Positions 8,701 through 16,222 of a DNA stretch of 64,000 bases are shown piece by piece. Each line of letters starts with the position of its first letter. Position 1 is the first letter of the stretch. Position numbers and translations under genes: made by a program. Source of the DNA: an uncultured Ruminococcus sp. (GTDB lineage Bacteria; Bacillota; Clostridia; Oscillospirales; Ruminococcaceae); assembly GCA_945877315.1 (NCBI GenBank), contig CAMCRP010000003.1, positions 1 to 64,000 of the forward strand, read 5' to 3'. The notes under the pieces are model-generated. The model made no database searches, was not told the DNA's origin, and saw only the letters and a program-made list of their open reading frames with translations.

Positions 8701-9352
8701 AAGGCTGTGCGGTTTCAGATATGACAATGCGCAGTCGGAGCTGGCGGCAAAGCTGACTGTTACCGAGATAGCCAAGAGTGAGCAGAAGGTCACTCTGTCG
8801 GAGAATATCTTCCGTCTGCCCGACAGTCCCGCAAAAATATCCGCCGCAGAACGGGGAACGGCGCATCACACCTTTATGCAGTATGCGGACTTTGAGCTGG
8901 CTGAACGGGACATTGAAGCGGCGATACTGTCCGTCTGCGATATGGGCTTCATCTCCGAGGCGGAGGCGGACGCTCTTGACAGGCGGCGGCTGAATGGGTT
9001 CTTTGCTTCAAGGCTGTATTCACGGCTGAAAAATTCACAGAAAATTATGCGGGAAAAGAAGTTTTTAGTGAAAATTTCCGATTTATCTCTTGACGATGAG
9101 CTGGGAAAAGTGTATAATCAAACTAACGGAATGTTGCAGGGTATCGCCGATGCGCTCTTTTTCGAGGAGGACGGCGTTGTGCTTATGGACTACAAGACCG
9201 ACAGGGGCGTTACGGAAGAGATTCTGGCGGACAGATACGGTATGCAGCTGCGGCTTTACTCGGCGGCTCTGGGGCTTATTCTGGGGACGCCCGTTAAGGA
9301 AGCATATATTTACTCGTTCAGCTTGTCGAAGGAGATATCAATAAACATATAA
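5732..9352 (+). CDS. addA: ATP-dependent helicase/nuclease subunit A (AddA)
   Basis: A 1206-residue UvrD/RecB-type helicase-nuclease, full length for AddA, which processes double-strand DNA ends for recombination. The Walker A motif AAAGSGKTS is at residues 22-30, the Walker B-type IDEFQDVND near 405, a superfamily-1 helicase motif HKSKGLEFP lies mid-protein, and the C-terminal nuclease domain has GIAD and MDYKTD near 1140-1155. Translation starts at GTG 5732 behind AAAGGGGGG. AddA normally acts with AddB, usually encoded immediately upstream; here tRNA-Pro and a repeat element lie upstream and no AddB is present in the window. Confidence 0.95.
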   Translation: MAWTEKQQQAIDIRNKGIIVSAAAGSGKTSVLVERLVRQLSNACENIPADRMIIVTFTNAAAAQMRRRLMNEFSRQMAENPEDMRLAEQYSKLETAKISTISSFCFDLIRENIDSAELAPDFRIMDETEQELTLRAAVNDVFEKWYTERPEDIRQLNDMFCDSDDSPLEELITGLLEFMSVLPFPRYTADQICKLFSETDPDKSIFGREYAYIAFAELERAEQAAISAKNTADCFMNTSSKAYLTLSEEISLILAAAGEMRANVSAEDFSWDRVFSSPNVKALRDYTFSRLTVKTKKDDYSDDDVERVKLYRDRYKDCRKSFSELIISRDDAADDLAVHGKIVPLLMELYRNVSDCLWQKKLEKGAVSFSDGEQLAVRLLAEISPEGEVTRTDLCRRISDYYRIIMIDEFQDVNDAQNMIFRLLSHDGTAEKAGDNIFCVGDVKQAIYGFRLANPGIFTEVLHSSEEYSDDCKAKNVSVSLNKNFRSSRDVVDFANYIFRRAMSEEVGGIDYTDNEALVCGAEYNDRPRLSEIIIAEQEEAAVPADNSDGADTDDEEDMAEAALEAEAAAIRISEMIKSGAPVYENGADRPCTPKDFCILLRGKAAAGLFSDSLAARGIKSVSESSPAYLDSWEISVMLNLLRVLDNPLVDIPVLSVLMSPMFGFTAEDIAQLESFARRISPNGGQPLYIKLNILLSSYHRAGWELFAKAEDFMQTVISLRQYMSRASVWELVTHIYNSTAFMAVMQASGNGRQKCANLRLLTEYIKNYEASSGGGLNGFLRYIDNLKSHKKDLTSAATVSASADAVQIFTIHKSKGLEFPFVFLCRGFKGFNKQDLQKQTLFDRQLGISFRIRRRGKRQKYQTVPFAVLKKRKERELVSEEMRLLYVALTRAREQLFITVPDGEKLTNLLNKCDEYAVSGYTDAKTAGCFMDWILGTLSTHGDFKAISGGKVEPTLFKIGRIKCGKPDESVSEQIAEELPDKAIVENIKRLCGFRYDNAQSELAAKLTVTEIAKSEQKVTLSENIFRLPDSPAKISAAERGTAHHTFMQYADFELAERDIEAAILSVCDMGFISEAEADALDRRRLNGFFASRLYSRLKNSQKIMREKKFLVKISDLSLDDELGKVYNQTNGMLQGIADALFFEEDGVVLMDYKTDRGVTEEILADRYGMQLRLYSAALGLILGTPVKEAYIYSFSLSKEISINI

Positions 9353-9374
9353 AAACAAAACGGAGGTAATCATT

Positions 9375-9788
9375 ATGGATCAGAGAAGAAATTCCGCACC
9401 GTCAAGAGGACGTCAGCCGTCACTTATCAGCCCTACTGTTGTAGGTTCGCTTATTTTGGGCATTTGCATTATCATTGCTTCGGCGAATATTGCGGGGAAA
9501 ATAACCAAGCTCAATGCAACCATTGAGAATACACAGTTTGCGTCCACTATGAAGGTACCCGAGAATATAAGCGTGTCCGCTACCGCTCAGAGGACATATC
9601 TGACAGACACAGAAGCGGCGCAGTATCTGAATCTGTCCGATTCCACCGAGGTGGTAAGCCTTATCAAAAAGGGCGAGATCACCGAGTATATCCAGAACAG
9701 CAAGGGCGGCTACTCCATTTCCAAGGAGGCTCTTGATGACTGGTTTTATGCGCAGGTAAATAAGAATTCTTCCGAGCCGACTGAGTGA
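9375..9788 (+). CDS. Small membrane protein with excisionase-like helix-turn-helix
   Basis: A 137-residue protein of unknown function. After a basic, Ser-rich N-terminus, residues about 18-41 form one membrane helix. The C-terminal region (about 74-125) begins YLTDTEAAQYLNLS and contains EVVSLIKKGEI, which resembles the MerR/excisionase-type DNA-binding fold. A DNA-binding-like domain attached to a membrane anchor is unusual. It starts 22 bases after addA with a good GGAGG, so it is probably in the addA transcript; whether it takes part in DNA repair is not known. Confidence 0.75.
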   Translation: MDQRRNSAPSRGRQPSLISPTVVGSLILGICIIIASANIAGKITKLNATIENTQFASTMKVPENISVSATAQRTYLTDTEAAQYLNLSDSTEVVSLIKKGEITEYIQNSKGGYSISKEALDDWFYAQVNKNSSEPTE

Positions 9789-9799
9789 GGTTTGAGATT

Positions 9800-9902
9800 A
9801 ATGTGGAAAGTGGAAAGTGAAAAGTGGAGTTTTTAGTGTTCTATTTGCAAAAGCTTCGTTTAAATAATTATTTTCACTTTCCACTTTTCACTTTTCACTT
9901 TT
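9800..9902. repeat. Heptad-arm inverted repeat element 3
   Basis: AATGTGGAAAGTGGAAAGTG opens the left arm and a run of CACTTTT heptads closes the right arm, adjoining the -35 of the tRNA-Thr promoter. Confidence 0.85.
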
Positions 9903-9912
9903 GAAAAAGTTC

Positions 9913-9941
9913 TTGACATTTTCGTCGGGATATAGTATAAT
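9913..9941 (+). promoter_or_regulatory. Consensus sigma-A promoter of tRNA-Thr
   Basis: Perfect TTGACA (9913-9918), 17-base spacer, TATAAT (9936-9941), about 30 bases before the tRNA. Confidence 0.92.
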
Positions 9942-9971
9942 AATTAAGCGGTGATTTTTTGCCGCTTATCT

Positions 9972-10047
9972 GCTGGAATAGCTCAGTCGGTAGAGCAGCG
10001 CATTCGTAATGCGCAGGTCGCGTGTTCAAGTCACGTTTCCAGCTCCA
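9972..10047 (+). tRNA. tRNA-Thr (anticodon CGT)
   Basis: The acceptor stem GCTGGAA/TTCCAGC is followed by T and an encoded CCA. The anticodon arm GCGCA/TGCGC encloses TTCGTAA, giving anticodon CGT (threonine ACG codons). D-loop and T-loop (TTCAAGT) are canonical. Confidence 0.96.
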
Positions 10048-10055
10048 CGTAAAAT

Positions 10056-10087
10056 AGGCGTCTGACGGTGGTTCAGACGCCTTTTTG
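10056..10087 (+). terminator. Terminator after tRNA-Thr
   Basis: A perfect stem AGGCGTCTGA/TCAGACGCCT followed by TTTT. Confidence 0.9.
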
Positions 10088-10103
10088 TTTTGCCGAAAAT
10101 CCG

Positions 10104-10137
10104 AAAAAAGGGAACGCACCGCAAGGCACGTCCCCCA
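10104..10137 (-). terminator. Terminator at the end of the fliA-fapA transcript
   Basis: Read on the minus strand, a GC-rich hairpin (GGGGGACGTGCC with GGTGCGTTCCC, several wobble pairs, TTGC loop) is followed by six T residues. It lies a few bases after the fapA stop and faces the tRNA-Thr terminator. Confidence 0.8.
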
Positions 10138-10142
10138 AAATA

Positions 10143-11576
10143 TCACATTGGAACAGGCTTTATCTCTCCGCCGTCCTCGGTCAGCAGCACCTTTACCCAC
10201 TGATCGGAAACGGTGTAAACGGAATCATTTATGACCACCTTAACACCGGGATAAAGCTGCTTGTGACAGGTCACGGAAAGGTTCTGTTTGTTCTGAAGAT
10301 ACTGATTTATCTCCTTGATACGCTTCTCGTGGGCACCCTTGTCGCAGTTGAGCTTAATGCGCTCCTTTACGGCGGCAGTCAGCATCTCTTCCCTTTCGGG
10401 CGGGAGAACGGCACCCTGTTTTTTCTTTTCGTTAAGGAAATCCACCACCTGTTTCAGAGTAGTCATTCTTGTGACTATCTTGGCAATTTCCTTTTCGAGA
10501 TTTTCCTTTTCCTCGGACATCATGGCATTGTCGCCGACGGTTATGCTGGTAGGCGTGTAATTCTTCGTGCCTATGACCTGAGCATCAATATTCTGAAGTG
10601 CTATGTATTTACCGCCCATAATAACACCTTCACCGCCCTGAGCAGTAAGCGTTCCCGCACAGTAAACATCACAGGTAACAAAGCTCTGCGCCCTGAGATT
10701 ACCGTCGCAGACTATCTTCGCAGACTCGCAGAAGCCTATGGTAACATCACCGTGAGCCGTAATATTTGAGTTTATACAGCCCTTTTTGATAACGACCTCC
10801 TGCCCTGCTTCAATAGTCGCACCCGTAACATTTCCGTCAACGTGAATACTTTTCTGGGAGGACACCTTAAAGCCCTCCATAACCTCGCCCTTTATGACAA
10901 TATCACCGATAAAGTCGATGTTTCCCACAGAAGCGTCAACGTCGCCCTTAATGGTAACGGTGCTGTCAATGGAAAAGCAGCCGCCCGAGAATTTCAGATG
11001 ACCGTTGCAGGCAGCAAGTATCTGCGTGCCTGGGGTGTTGAGCATAGTGTTCTGACCAAGGGTGAAAACAGCCTTTTTGCCCCTTCTCTGCTGAACGGTA
11101 ACGCCCTTTACGTCAATGCCCGGCTCGCCATCGGTAGGCATAGTAATATCCGCAATGACTGTTCCTTTGAGGATATTTCGTATAAGACCGAGATTCTTGT
11201 AGTCAACAAAGCCCTTGTCGTCCTCCTTGGGAGCAAGCTCGTGAGTTTTGTCGAAATGGTAGGTGATAGTTCCGTCAACGCCGTCAACGGGAGGTGTCCA
11301 GAACGCCGCCCTTATCTGTCCGACGCTTTCGGGGTTCTTGACAGCCAGCTTTATGGCATCGAAATCAATGCCGTGGCGGACACCCTTTTCGTCAAGAGCA
11401 GCGATCGCCTGTTCATAGGTGACAGCCCTGCCGCCGTTCTGAGGTTCGTAAATGCTGAGAAATGCGTCCTTATTGCCTGTTCCGACGGTCACCGTTACAA
11501 AGCCGTCTACGGGAACACCCTTTTTTTCTGAGGATTCCCCGCCGTTCATCATAGCATTATTCATATTTTCGGTCAT
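10143..11576 (-). CDS. fapA: FapA-family (DUF342) flagellar assembly protein
   Basis: A 477-residue DUF342 protein. The N-terminal region leads to a long stretch of short beta repeats rich in G, V and I (about 160-330, with units like GDVDASVGNIDFIGDIVIKG) typical of the right-handed beta-helix of this family, then a coiled segment (about 345-420) and a small C-terminal beta domain. FapA homologues lie in flagellar and sporulation loci and have been tied to flagellar placement and membrane targeting in Vibrio; its role in clostridia is not established. It is the last gene of the fliA-flgF-flgG-cheC-cheD-fapA group, with ribosome site AGAGGCGG. Confidence 0.85.
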   Translation of the reverse strand: MTENMNNAMMNGGESSEKKGVPVDGFVTVTVGTGNKDAFLSIYEPQNGGRAVTYEQAIAALDEKGVRHGIDFDAIKLAVKNPESVGQIRAAFWTPPVDGVDGTITYHFDKTHELAPKEDDKGFVDYKNLGLIRNILKGTVIADITMPTDGEPGIDVKGVTVQQRRGKKAVFTLGQNTMLNTPGTQILAACNGHLKFSGGCFSIDSTVTIKGDVDASVGNIDFIGDIVIKGEVMEGFKVSSQKSIHVDGNVTGATIEAGQEVVIKKGCINSNITAHGDVTIGFCESAKIVCDGNLRAQSFVTCDVYCAGTLTAQGGEGVIMGGKYIALQNIDAQVIGTKNYTPTSITVGDNAMMSEEKENLEKEIAKIVTRMTTLKQVVDFLNEKKKQGAVLPPEREEMLTAAVKERIKLNCDKGAHEKRIKEINQYLQNKQNLSVTCHKQLYPGVKVVINDSVYTVSDQWVKVLLTEDGGEIKPVPM

Positions 11577-11696
11577 AATATCCGCCTCTCTTTCTATTTC
11601 TGTATATCTTTTTATATATGTGAAAATCTGCCTGTTTTTATGTACAGCTATGTTGGAATTACCGGAAATTCAACACTTAACACTATAAAGTGAAGT

Positions 11697-12179
11697 TTAC
11701 ACGTTCTTAGTGGGTTTTCCCGCTGCCTTGACCTGCATAATTCCGTCAGCAGCGGAGAAGAAAACCGTCCTGCCGAAGTTTGAGCCTGTTTCCTCGGCGA
11801 TAATGGGAATTTTATAGGTGGCAAGCACCTTTTTAACGGCCTCAACATTTCTTTCTCCGATATTGAAAACAGCGGAATTTGTGGCAAACATCTGCGCACC
11901 GCCCGCAATTTTCGCCGTCAGACGTGAAGCGGAAGCACCGCTCATATTCATCATCATAATAAGCTCGGTAATGCCCGTATCGGCAAATCTGCGCTTATTG
12001 TCCGAAGCATTTGCGGACTCCTTGCTCCACGGCAGCATAATGTGTGCAAGCCCTGCTATCTGCTTTGTCTTGTCGTAAAGACAGATCCCGACGCAGGAGC
12101 CGAGAGCATATGTAACAAGGGTATCATCGCCCTTTGCAATATTAAGATCGGAAATTCCGATATTTATCAGATTACTCAT
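11697..12179 (-). CDS. cheD: Chemoreceptor glutamine deamidase CheD
   Basis: A 160-residue cytoplasmic enzyme that deamidates glutamines on methyl-accepting chemotaxis receptors and also binds CheC. The catalytic cysteine is C29 in ALGSCVG, with H46 in GLAHIMLP and T23, the spacing expected of the family. It follows cheC by 39 bases, the classic pairing in Gram-positive chemotaxis adaptation. Confidence 0.95.
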   Translation of the reverse strand: MSNLINIGISDLNIAKGDDTLVTYALGSCVGICLYDKTKQIAGLAHIMLPWSKESANASDNKRRFADTGITELIMMMNMSGASASRLTAKIAGGAQMFATNSAVFNIGERNVEAVKKVLATYKIPIIAEETGSNFGRTVFFSAADGIMQVKAAGKPTKNV

Positions 12180-12218
12180 AAATTCTGCCGCCCTTTCATT
12201 TCTTATCTCGGATAATTG

Positions 12219-12839
12219 TTACTGTATTCCCAGAACCGAGAAAAGCTTATTGAGAGAGTCAAGCTCGGGGACAAGTATCATATTGCTTCTGACCTCGTTA
12301 TCCCCCATAATAAAGCTGTCGTCGATAAACAGCACCTTGTCGCCTATCTTTGAAAACTCAATAGCAGGCACGCTGAGTATGGCTCCCACCATATCCACAC
12401 AGAGGGACGGCACCGAAATGTCTATGAACATTCCCGACAATGAAGATATTGCGTTCACATATGAAGCGGACATAATATTTCCCACCTCGGAAATAAGGGA
12501 GGTGTCCATCTCGTCCAGCGCCATAATGGAGAGATTTTCCTTACCCATAATAGCCTTTGCAAGATTTGCCGCAAAGGCTTCCTGTATAACATATAGCATC
12601 ATGCCCGAAATATCGCCCGTCAGACGCACCAGCATGCCGATAGCTATCTGTTCGGGGCCGCCGAGGAACTGCACAGCCTCGTCGAAGCCCAGCAACTTAA
12701 CGTTGGGCACGCTGATGTCAACCATTATCCCCAGCATTTCGGACAAAGAAGTTGCGGCGTTTCCCGAACCAATATTTCCTATCTCCTTCAGCACGTCCAG
12801 GTGCATGGAGCTTAAATCGTCTATTTTAATGATCGCCAT
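12219..12839 (-). CDS. cheC: CheY-P phosphatase CheC
   Basis: A 206-residue CheC-type phosphatase. Both pseudo-repeat active sites are visible: E19-N22 in LKEIGNIGSGNA and a second EVGN at about 115-118 in SEVGNIMSASYVNA. CheC dephosphorylates CheY-P and its activity is raised by CheD binding, linking receptor adaptation to the motor switch. No cheA, cheW or cheB is present in the island, so the rest of the pathway must be elsewhere. Confidence 0.94.
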   Translation of the reverse strand: MAIIKIDDLSSMHLDVLKEIGNIGSGNAATSLSEMLGIMVDISVPNVKLLGFDEAVQFLGGPEQIAIGMLVRLTGDISGMMLYVIQEAFAANLAKAIMGKENLSIMALDEMDTSLISEVGNIMSASYVNAISSLSGMFIDISVPSLCVDMVGAILSVPAIEFSKIGDKVLFIDDSFIMGDNEVRSNMILVPELDSLNKLFSVLGIQ

Positions 12840-12882
12840 TGAATTACCTCCGATTATTTGCGGGATCTGCCGCCTTTAATTA

Positions 12883-13611
12883 TTACTGTCTGAGATGGTT
12901 TATAATATTCTGCAATTCGTCGTGAGTCTTGACCATATTGACATTAGCCTGAAATCCTCTCTGGAACTCAATTACCTTGACCATTTCCGTTCCCAGATTT
13001 ACCGAGGACATTTCCAGATAGCCGTTAAGCTTCCTTGCCTCGGGGTCAGCCTGAGGTTCGCCGCTTGATGCGGTCTGCACGAAATAGTTGTCGCCAACGG
13101 GGTCAAGTCCGTAGGGATTTTCGAAATTGTAAATGCCTATTGTTTCGGTGAGAGTGTTTCTGTCTATTTCGGTAGTATCGTCAAGGAACGGAATGGGGAT
13201 ATTGTTCCCCTCATTGTCCAGGACGTAACCGCCGCGGCTGTTCACCAGCTCCCAAACGCCCTCAGCGTTCTGGCTCATATAGAAGGAACCGTCCCTTGTG
13301 TAGGTAATGGAATCTCCCTCACGGACGGCAAACAGTCCCTCTGTGGCAATGGCAAAATCAAGGGGCTTTTCCGTCTGAGCGAAGCTGTCAACGCCGTACA
13401 TAAGGTCGGTTTTCAGGACTCTTGAGCCGTGTCCCGTCTGAACCTCCTCATTTCTGAGCTTTCTTTCGGTATAGATAAGGTCGCCGAAGGAAGGACGGAG
13501 ATGCTTATATCCGTTAGTATTCACATTGGCAACGTTGTTTGCGGTAATATCCATAGCGTCCTTAGCGGTAAATACGCCCGATGCGGCGGAGTAAAAGCCT
13601 ATGCTGCTCAT
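12883..13611 (-). CDS. flgG: Flagellar distal rod protein FlgG-type
   Basis: A 242-residue axial protein with the rod/hook signatures at both ends: an N-terminal ANNVANVNTNGYK motif (about residues 25-37) and a C-terminal SSVNLGTEMVKVIEFQRGFQ segment. Together these form the coiled-coil domain that packs the rod. It is exported through the flagellar type III apparatus without a signal peptide. It is the second of two adjacent rod genes, matching the FlhO-FlhP pair of Bacillus; which is proximal and which distal is inferred from order. Confidence 0.88.
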   Translation of the reverse strand: MSSIGFYSAASGVFTAKDAMDITANNVANVNTNGYKHLRPSFGDLIYTERKLRNEEVQTGHGSRVLKTDLMYGVDSFAQTEKPLDFAIATEGLFAVREGDSITYTRDGSFYMSQNAEGVWELVNSRGGYVLDNEGNNIPIPFLDDTTEIDRNTLTETIGIYNFENPYGLDPVGDNYFVQTASSGEPQADPEARKLNGYLEMSSVNLGTEMVKVIEFQRGFQANVNMVKTHDELQNIINHLRQ

Positions 13612-13643
13612 TTCAGCTCATTCCTTTCAAATGCTGTTGTCTG

Positions 13644-14396
13644 TTATATCTTCATAAGGTCGTTTGCAACTATCTGATTAATGCTGTTCATTATCTGGAG
13701 TGCCTGTGCGGAGGCTTCAAAGTTTCTCTGATACGCCATAGCGTCAACCATTTCCTCGCCGAGATCCACGTTTGAACGCTCATATGCGCCCTGAATAACA
13801 CGGTAATCGGCATCATCGGGGATATTGCCTATCTGCGCCCCGTCATAGGGTCTGAACATATTGTCCCCGTAACGCTCCATATCGGTGTACTCGTCAACAT
13901 AGGTAAGACCGAGGGTATATGTCCGTCCGTCCCCTGTGGTGATAACGCCGTTTTCGGAAACGGTAAAATCGGAGGTACCCAGCGGGATAGTCTGACCGTT
14001 TGCGTCCAGGATACGTCCCGCCGTGCCAAGAGAGAGATAACCCTCCCCGTCAATGGCGAACTGTCCGTCACGTGTAAGCCAGCGTTCTCCCGAAACACGT
14101 CCTTCGATATTGAAGAAAACGTTCCCCCGCAGCGCCATATCAAGGGGCTTGTAGGTGTATTCAAGGGTGCCCTGTTCGGTGTCTGTCCAGGTGTAGTCCT
14201 GTGTTCTGTATTGGATAGTGCCTGTTTCGTTCTTTCTGCTTCTCAGGAGAAGGAGCCGCTCCTCAAAGGTGGTTGGCATGGAAAGCTCCCGCTTGTAGCC
14301 TGCGGTGCTGCTGTTGGCGATGTTATTTGTGGTAACATTCAGCGCACGCTCCTGATTTATGATATTATTTGCGGATATGTAAAAACCTCTTAGCAT
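13644..14396 (-). CDS. flgF: Flagellar rod protein FlgF/FlhO-type
   Basis: A 250-residue rod protein paralogous to the next gene. It has TNNIANSSTAGYKRE near the N-terminus and RSNVDLGEEMVDAMAYQRNFE near the C-terminus. I chose ATG 14396 with AAAGG about 9 bases upstream; a TTG at 14405 would overlap the fliA stop and put the site too close. Immediate placement after fliA implies translational coupling. Confidence 0.87.
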   Translation of the reverse strand: MLRGFYISANNIINQERALNVTTNNIANSSTAGYKRELSMPTTFEERLLLLRSRKNETGTIQYRTQDYTWTDTEQGTLEYTYKPLDMALRGNVFFNIEGRVSGERWLTRDGQFAIDGEGYLSLGTAGRILDANGQTIPLGTSDFTVSENGVITTGDGRTYTLGLTYVDEYTDMERYGDNMFRPYDGAQIGNIPDDADYRVIQGAYERSNVDLGEEMVDAMAYQRNFEASAQALQIMNSINQIVANDLMKI

Positions 14397-14401
14397 AAAA
14401 A

Positions 14402-15172
14402 TCAACCTTTCAGATAATCCAGCGTATACATTTTCAGCTTTGAAACGGCCTTAGAGTGTATCTGACTGACTCTTGACTCGGAAATGTCAAGCACCTTGCC
14501 GATCTCGGAGAGCCTGAGTTTTTCGTAATAATAAAGGGAGATGACGGTTTTTTCCTTCTCGTTCAGCTTGTCTATGGCATCTGCGAGAATTTTCCGCCTT
14601 TCGTTTACCCACAGACGCTTTTCCGCTTCCCAAACGCCTTCCTCGGAGGGTATTTCGGGGAGATCGAAGCTGCCGTCGTTCATCATTTCGTCCAAAGAAA
14701 TTGTCTGGGCGGCTGACGATTTGGCGGTCATATTATGAAGCTTTTCGACGGACAAGCCCATTCTTTCGGCAATTTCCTCGTCGGTAGGCTCCCTGTCCAG
14801 CTCGGAAAACAGCGCAGAAAACGCCGTGTCATAATCCTTTGCAAATTTGCGGACGCTTCTCGGGATAATATCCTGCCTGCGGATATAGTCGATAACTGCG
14901 CCCCTGACCTTAACGGACGCATAGGTTTCAAACTTGACGTTCCGTGACGGGTCAAAGCTTTCGGCGGCGGCAATGAGGGCAATAACGCCTTCGTTGATAA
15001 TGTCCTCGCTGTCGGCATATTTGCAGTACATATTTCGTGTGGAAGCGGCGGCGTATTTTACGACATTCATATACTGCGTAACGACTTCATTGCGCAGTGC
15101 TGTACCGCCCGTTTCCTTATATTTGATAAGCAGCTGTTCTTTTGGTGAAAGCTCCTCTGTCTGAGGGGACAT
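14402..15172 (-). CDS. fliA: Flagellar sigma factor FliA/SigD (sigma-28)
   Basis: A 256-residue sigma-28 family factor that directs RNA polymerase to late flagellar and chemotaxis genes. Region 2 includes the SFDPSRNVKFETYASVKVRG segment; region 4 carries LSEIGKVLDISESRVSQIH, the helix-turn-helix for the -35 element. It heads a separate transcript with a sigma-A type promoter and a strong GGAGGTGA ribosome site. The anti-sigma factor FlgM is not in this window. Confidence 0.95.
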   Translation of the reverse strand: MSPQTEELSPKEQLLIKYKETGGTALRNEVVTQYMNVVKYAAASTRNMYCKYADSEDIINEGVIALIAAAESFDPSRNVKFETYASVKVRGAVIDYIRRQDIIPRSVRKFAKDYDTAFSALFSELDREPTDEEIAERMGLSVEKLHNMTAKSSAAQTISLDEMMNDGSFDLPEIPSEEGVWEAEKRLWVNERRKILADAIDKLNEKEKTVISLYYYEKLRLSEIGKVLDISESRVSQIHSKAVSKLKMYTLDYLKG

Positions 15173-15208
15173 TATCTCACCTCCGTTTAGCTAAAGTTTC
15201 CTATTCTA

Positions 15209-15237
15209 ATTTTACACCATTTTACCCGATTTGTCTA
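15209..15237 (-). promoter_or_regulatory. Sigma-A promoter of fliA-fapA
   Basis: On the minus strand, TAGACA (15237-15232) and TAAAAT (15214-15209) are separated by 17 bases, about 37 bases before the fliA start. It lies just outside the terminal arm of element A. Confidence 0.8.
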
Positions 15238-15317
15238 CTGTTTTCGGAGAAATTTTTGGGAGAATGTGTAAAGTGAAAAGTGGAAAGTGGAATTTTTCGG
15301 TAAATCCAACAATTTTA

Positions 15318-15471
15318 TGTAGGGGAAAAAGCATAGCTTTAGTTTCCCGTCCCGCAGTTACTCACTATGCTTGTGGCTTTACTCTAACTTTATGTGACGG
15401 AAATCGCTTTATCAAACAACCATTGTAGGGGAAAAAGCATAGCTTTAGTTTCCCGTCCCGCAGTTACTCAC
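15318..15471 (+). repeat. 48-bp direct repeat inside element A
   Basis: Positions 15318-15365 and 15424-15471 are identical. Each begins TGTAGGGGAAAAAGCATAG and ends CCGCAGTTACTCAC, resembling the shorter TGTAGGGGACG...CCCGTCCCGCA unit found at 28046, 32541, 53872 and 62146. Confidence 0.9.
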
Positions 15472-15584
15472 ATTTTTCGGCTTCATCAGTAAAATGTCAA
15501 GCTAAAAGAAATCACAAATTAAGGAGTAAATCACTAAACCAAAAGCAATCTAACAATAGCACTCAAAACTATATCACAACACTA

Positions 15585-15748
15585 AAATGTAAAGCGGGGA
15601 AAAGAGGGTGGGGTGAAAGGGAAAGAGGATTGCAAAGGGGAAAACCGTTAGGGGCGGGGGAAAGTCCCCGCTTTGTTGGGTTTTTTCTGTCCCCCGCCCC
15701 TATAAGGTTGTCCCCTTTGCAGGGGTTGCGCAAACTTACAGAGGTCAC
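15585..15748 (+). ncRNA. Structured module M1, copy in element A
   Basis: Nested inverted repeats: outer stem GCAAAGGGG (15632-15640) with CCCCTTTGC (15712-15720), inner stem GGGGCGGGGG (15651-15660) with CCCCCGCCCC (15691-15700). In addition AAAGCGGGGA (15591-15600) is complementary to TCCCCGCTTT (15665-15674) in the inner loop, which would form a pseudoknot or alternative fold. Copies B and C change both sides of the stems together. That it acts as RNA is inference; no promoter was found for it. Confidence 0.55.
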
Positions 15749-16222
15749 TAAAGTATTGTCACCAAAAGTAAGTGGGATAGGGGAACAATTTATGTTTGTG
15801 GCTTATCACAGTCTTTGTTTGACGGAATTCGAAAAACGTGGACGTTTTTCTTTTCCTATTGTTGGTTTTGCGGCTTTACTGTTTTGTGGGTATTTTTAGC
15901 TTTTGTGCGACGGAATTCGAAAAACGTGGACGTTTTTCTTTTCCTATTGGAAGATTGTGGCTTTACTCCTGTTCTTTTGAGGATTTTGCTTGATTGGCTT
16001 TTGTTTGTGGGGACTGTTAGCTTTAATACCCTTGATGTTACAACTTTTGGATTTGCAGCTTGCGGATTTCGCTCTCTGCGGAGAGCGACCAGCCCTTTCT
16101 AGCGCCAAAGGGCTGGACCCCAAGGCGCTTTAGATGCCTGCGGCGCTTTTTCTTTTTTTTTTTTTCTTTTTTTCGCTGCGCTCGTTTTTTATAATTCCAC
16201 TTTCCACTTTCCACTTTTCACA

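Noticed and set aside
15630..16102. Overlapping short frames in element A
   Set aside because: They run across perfect hairpins and direct repeats, lack ribosome sites and are not kept in elements B and C.
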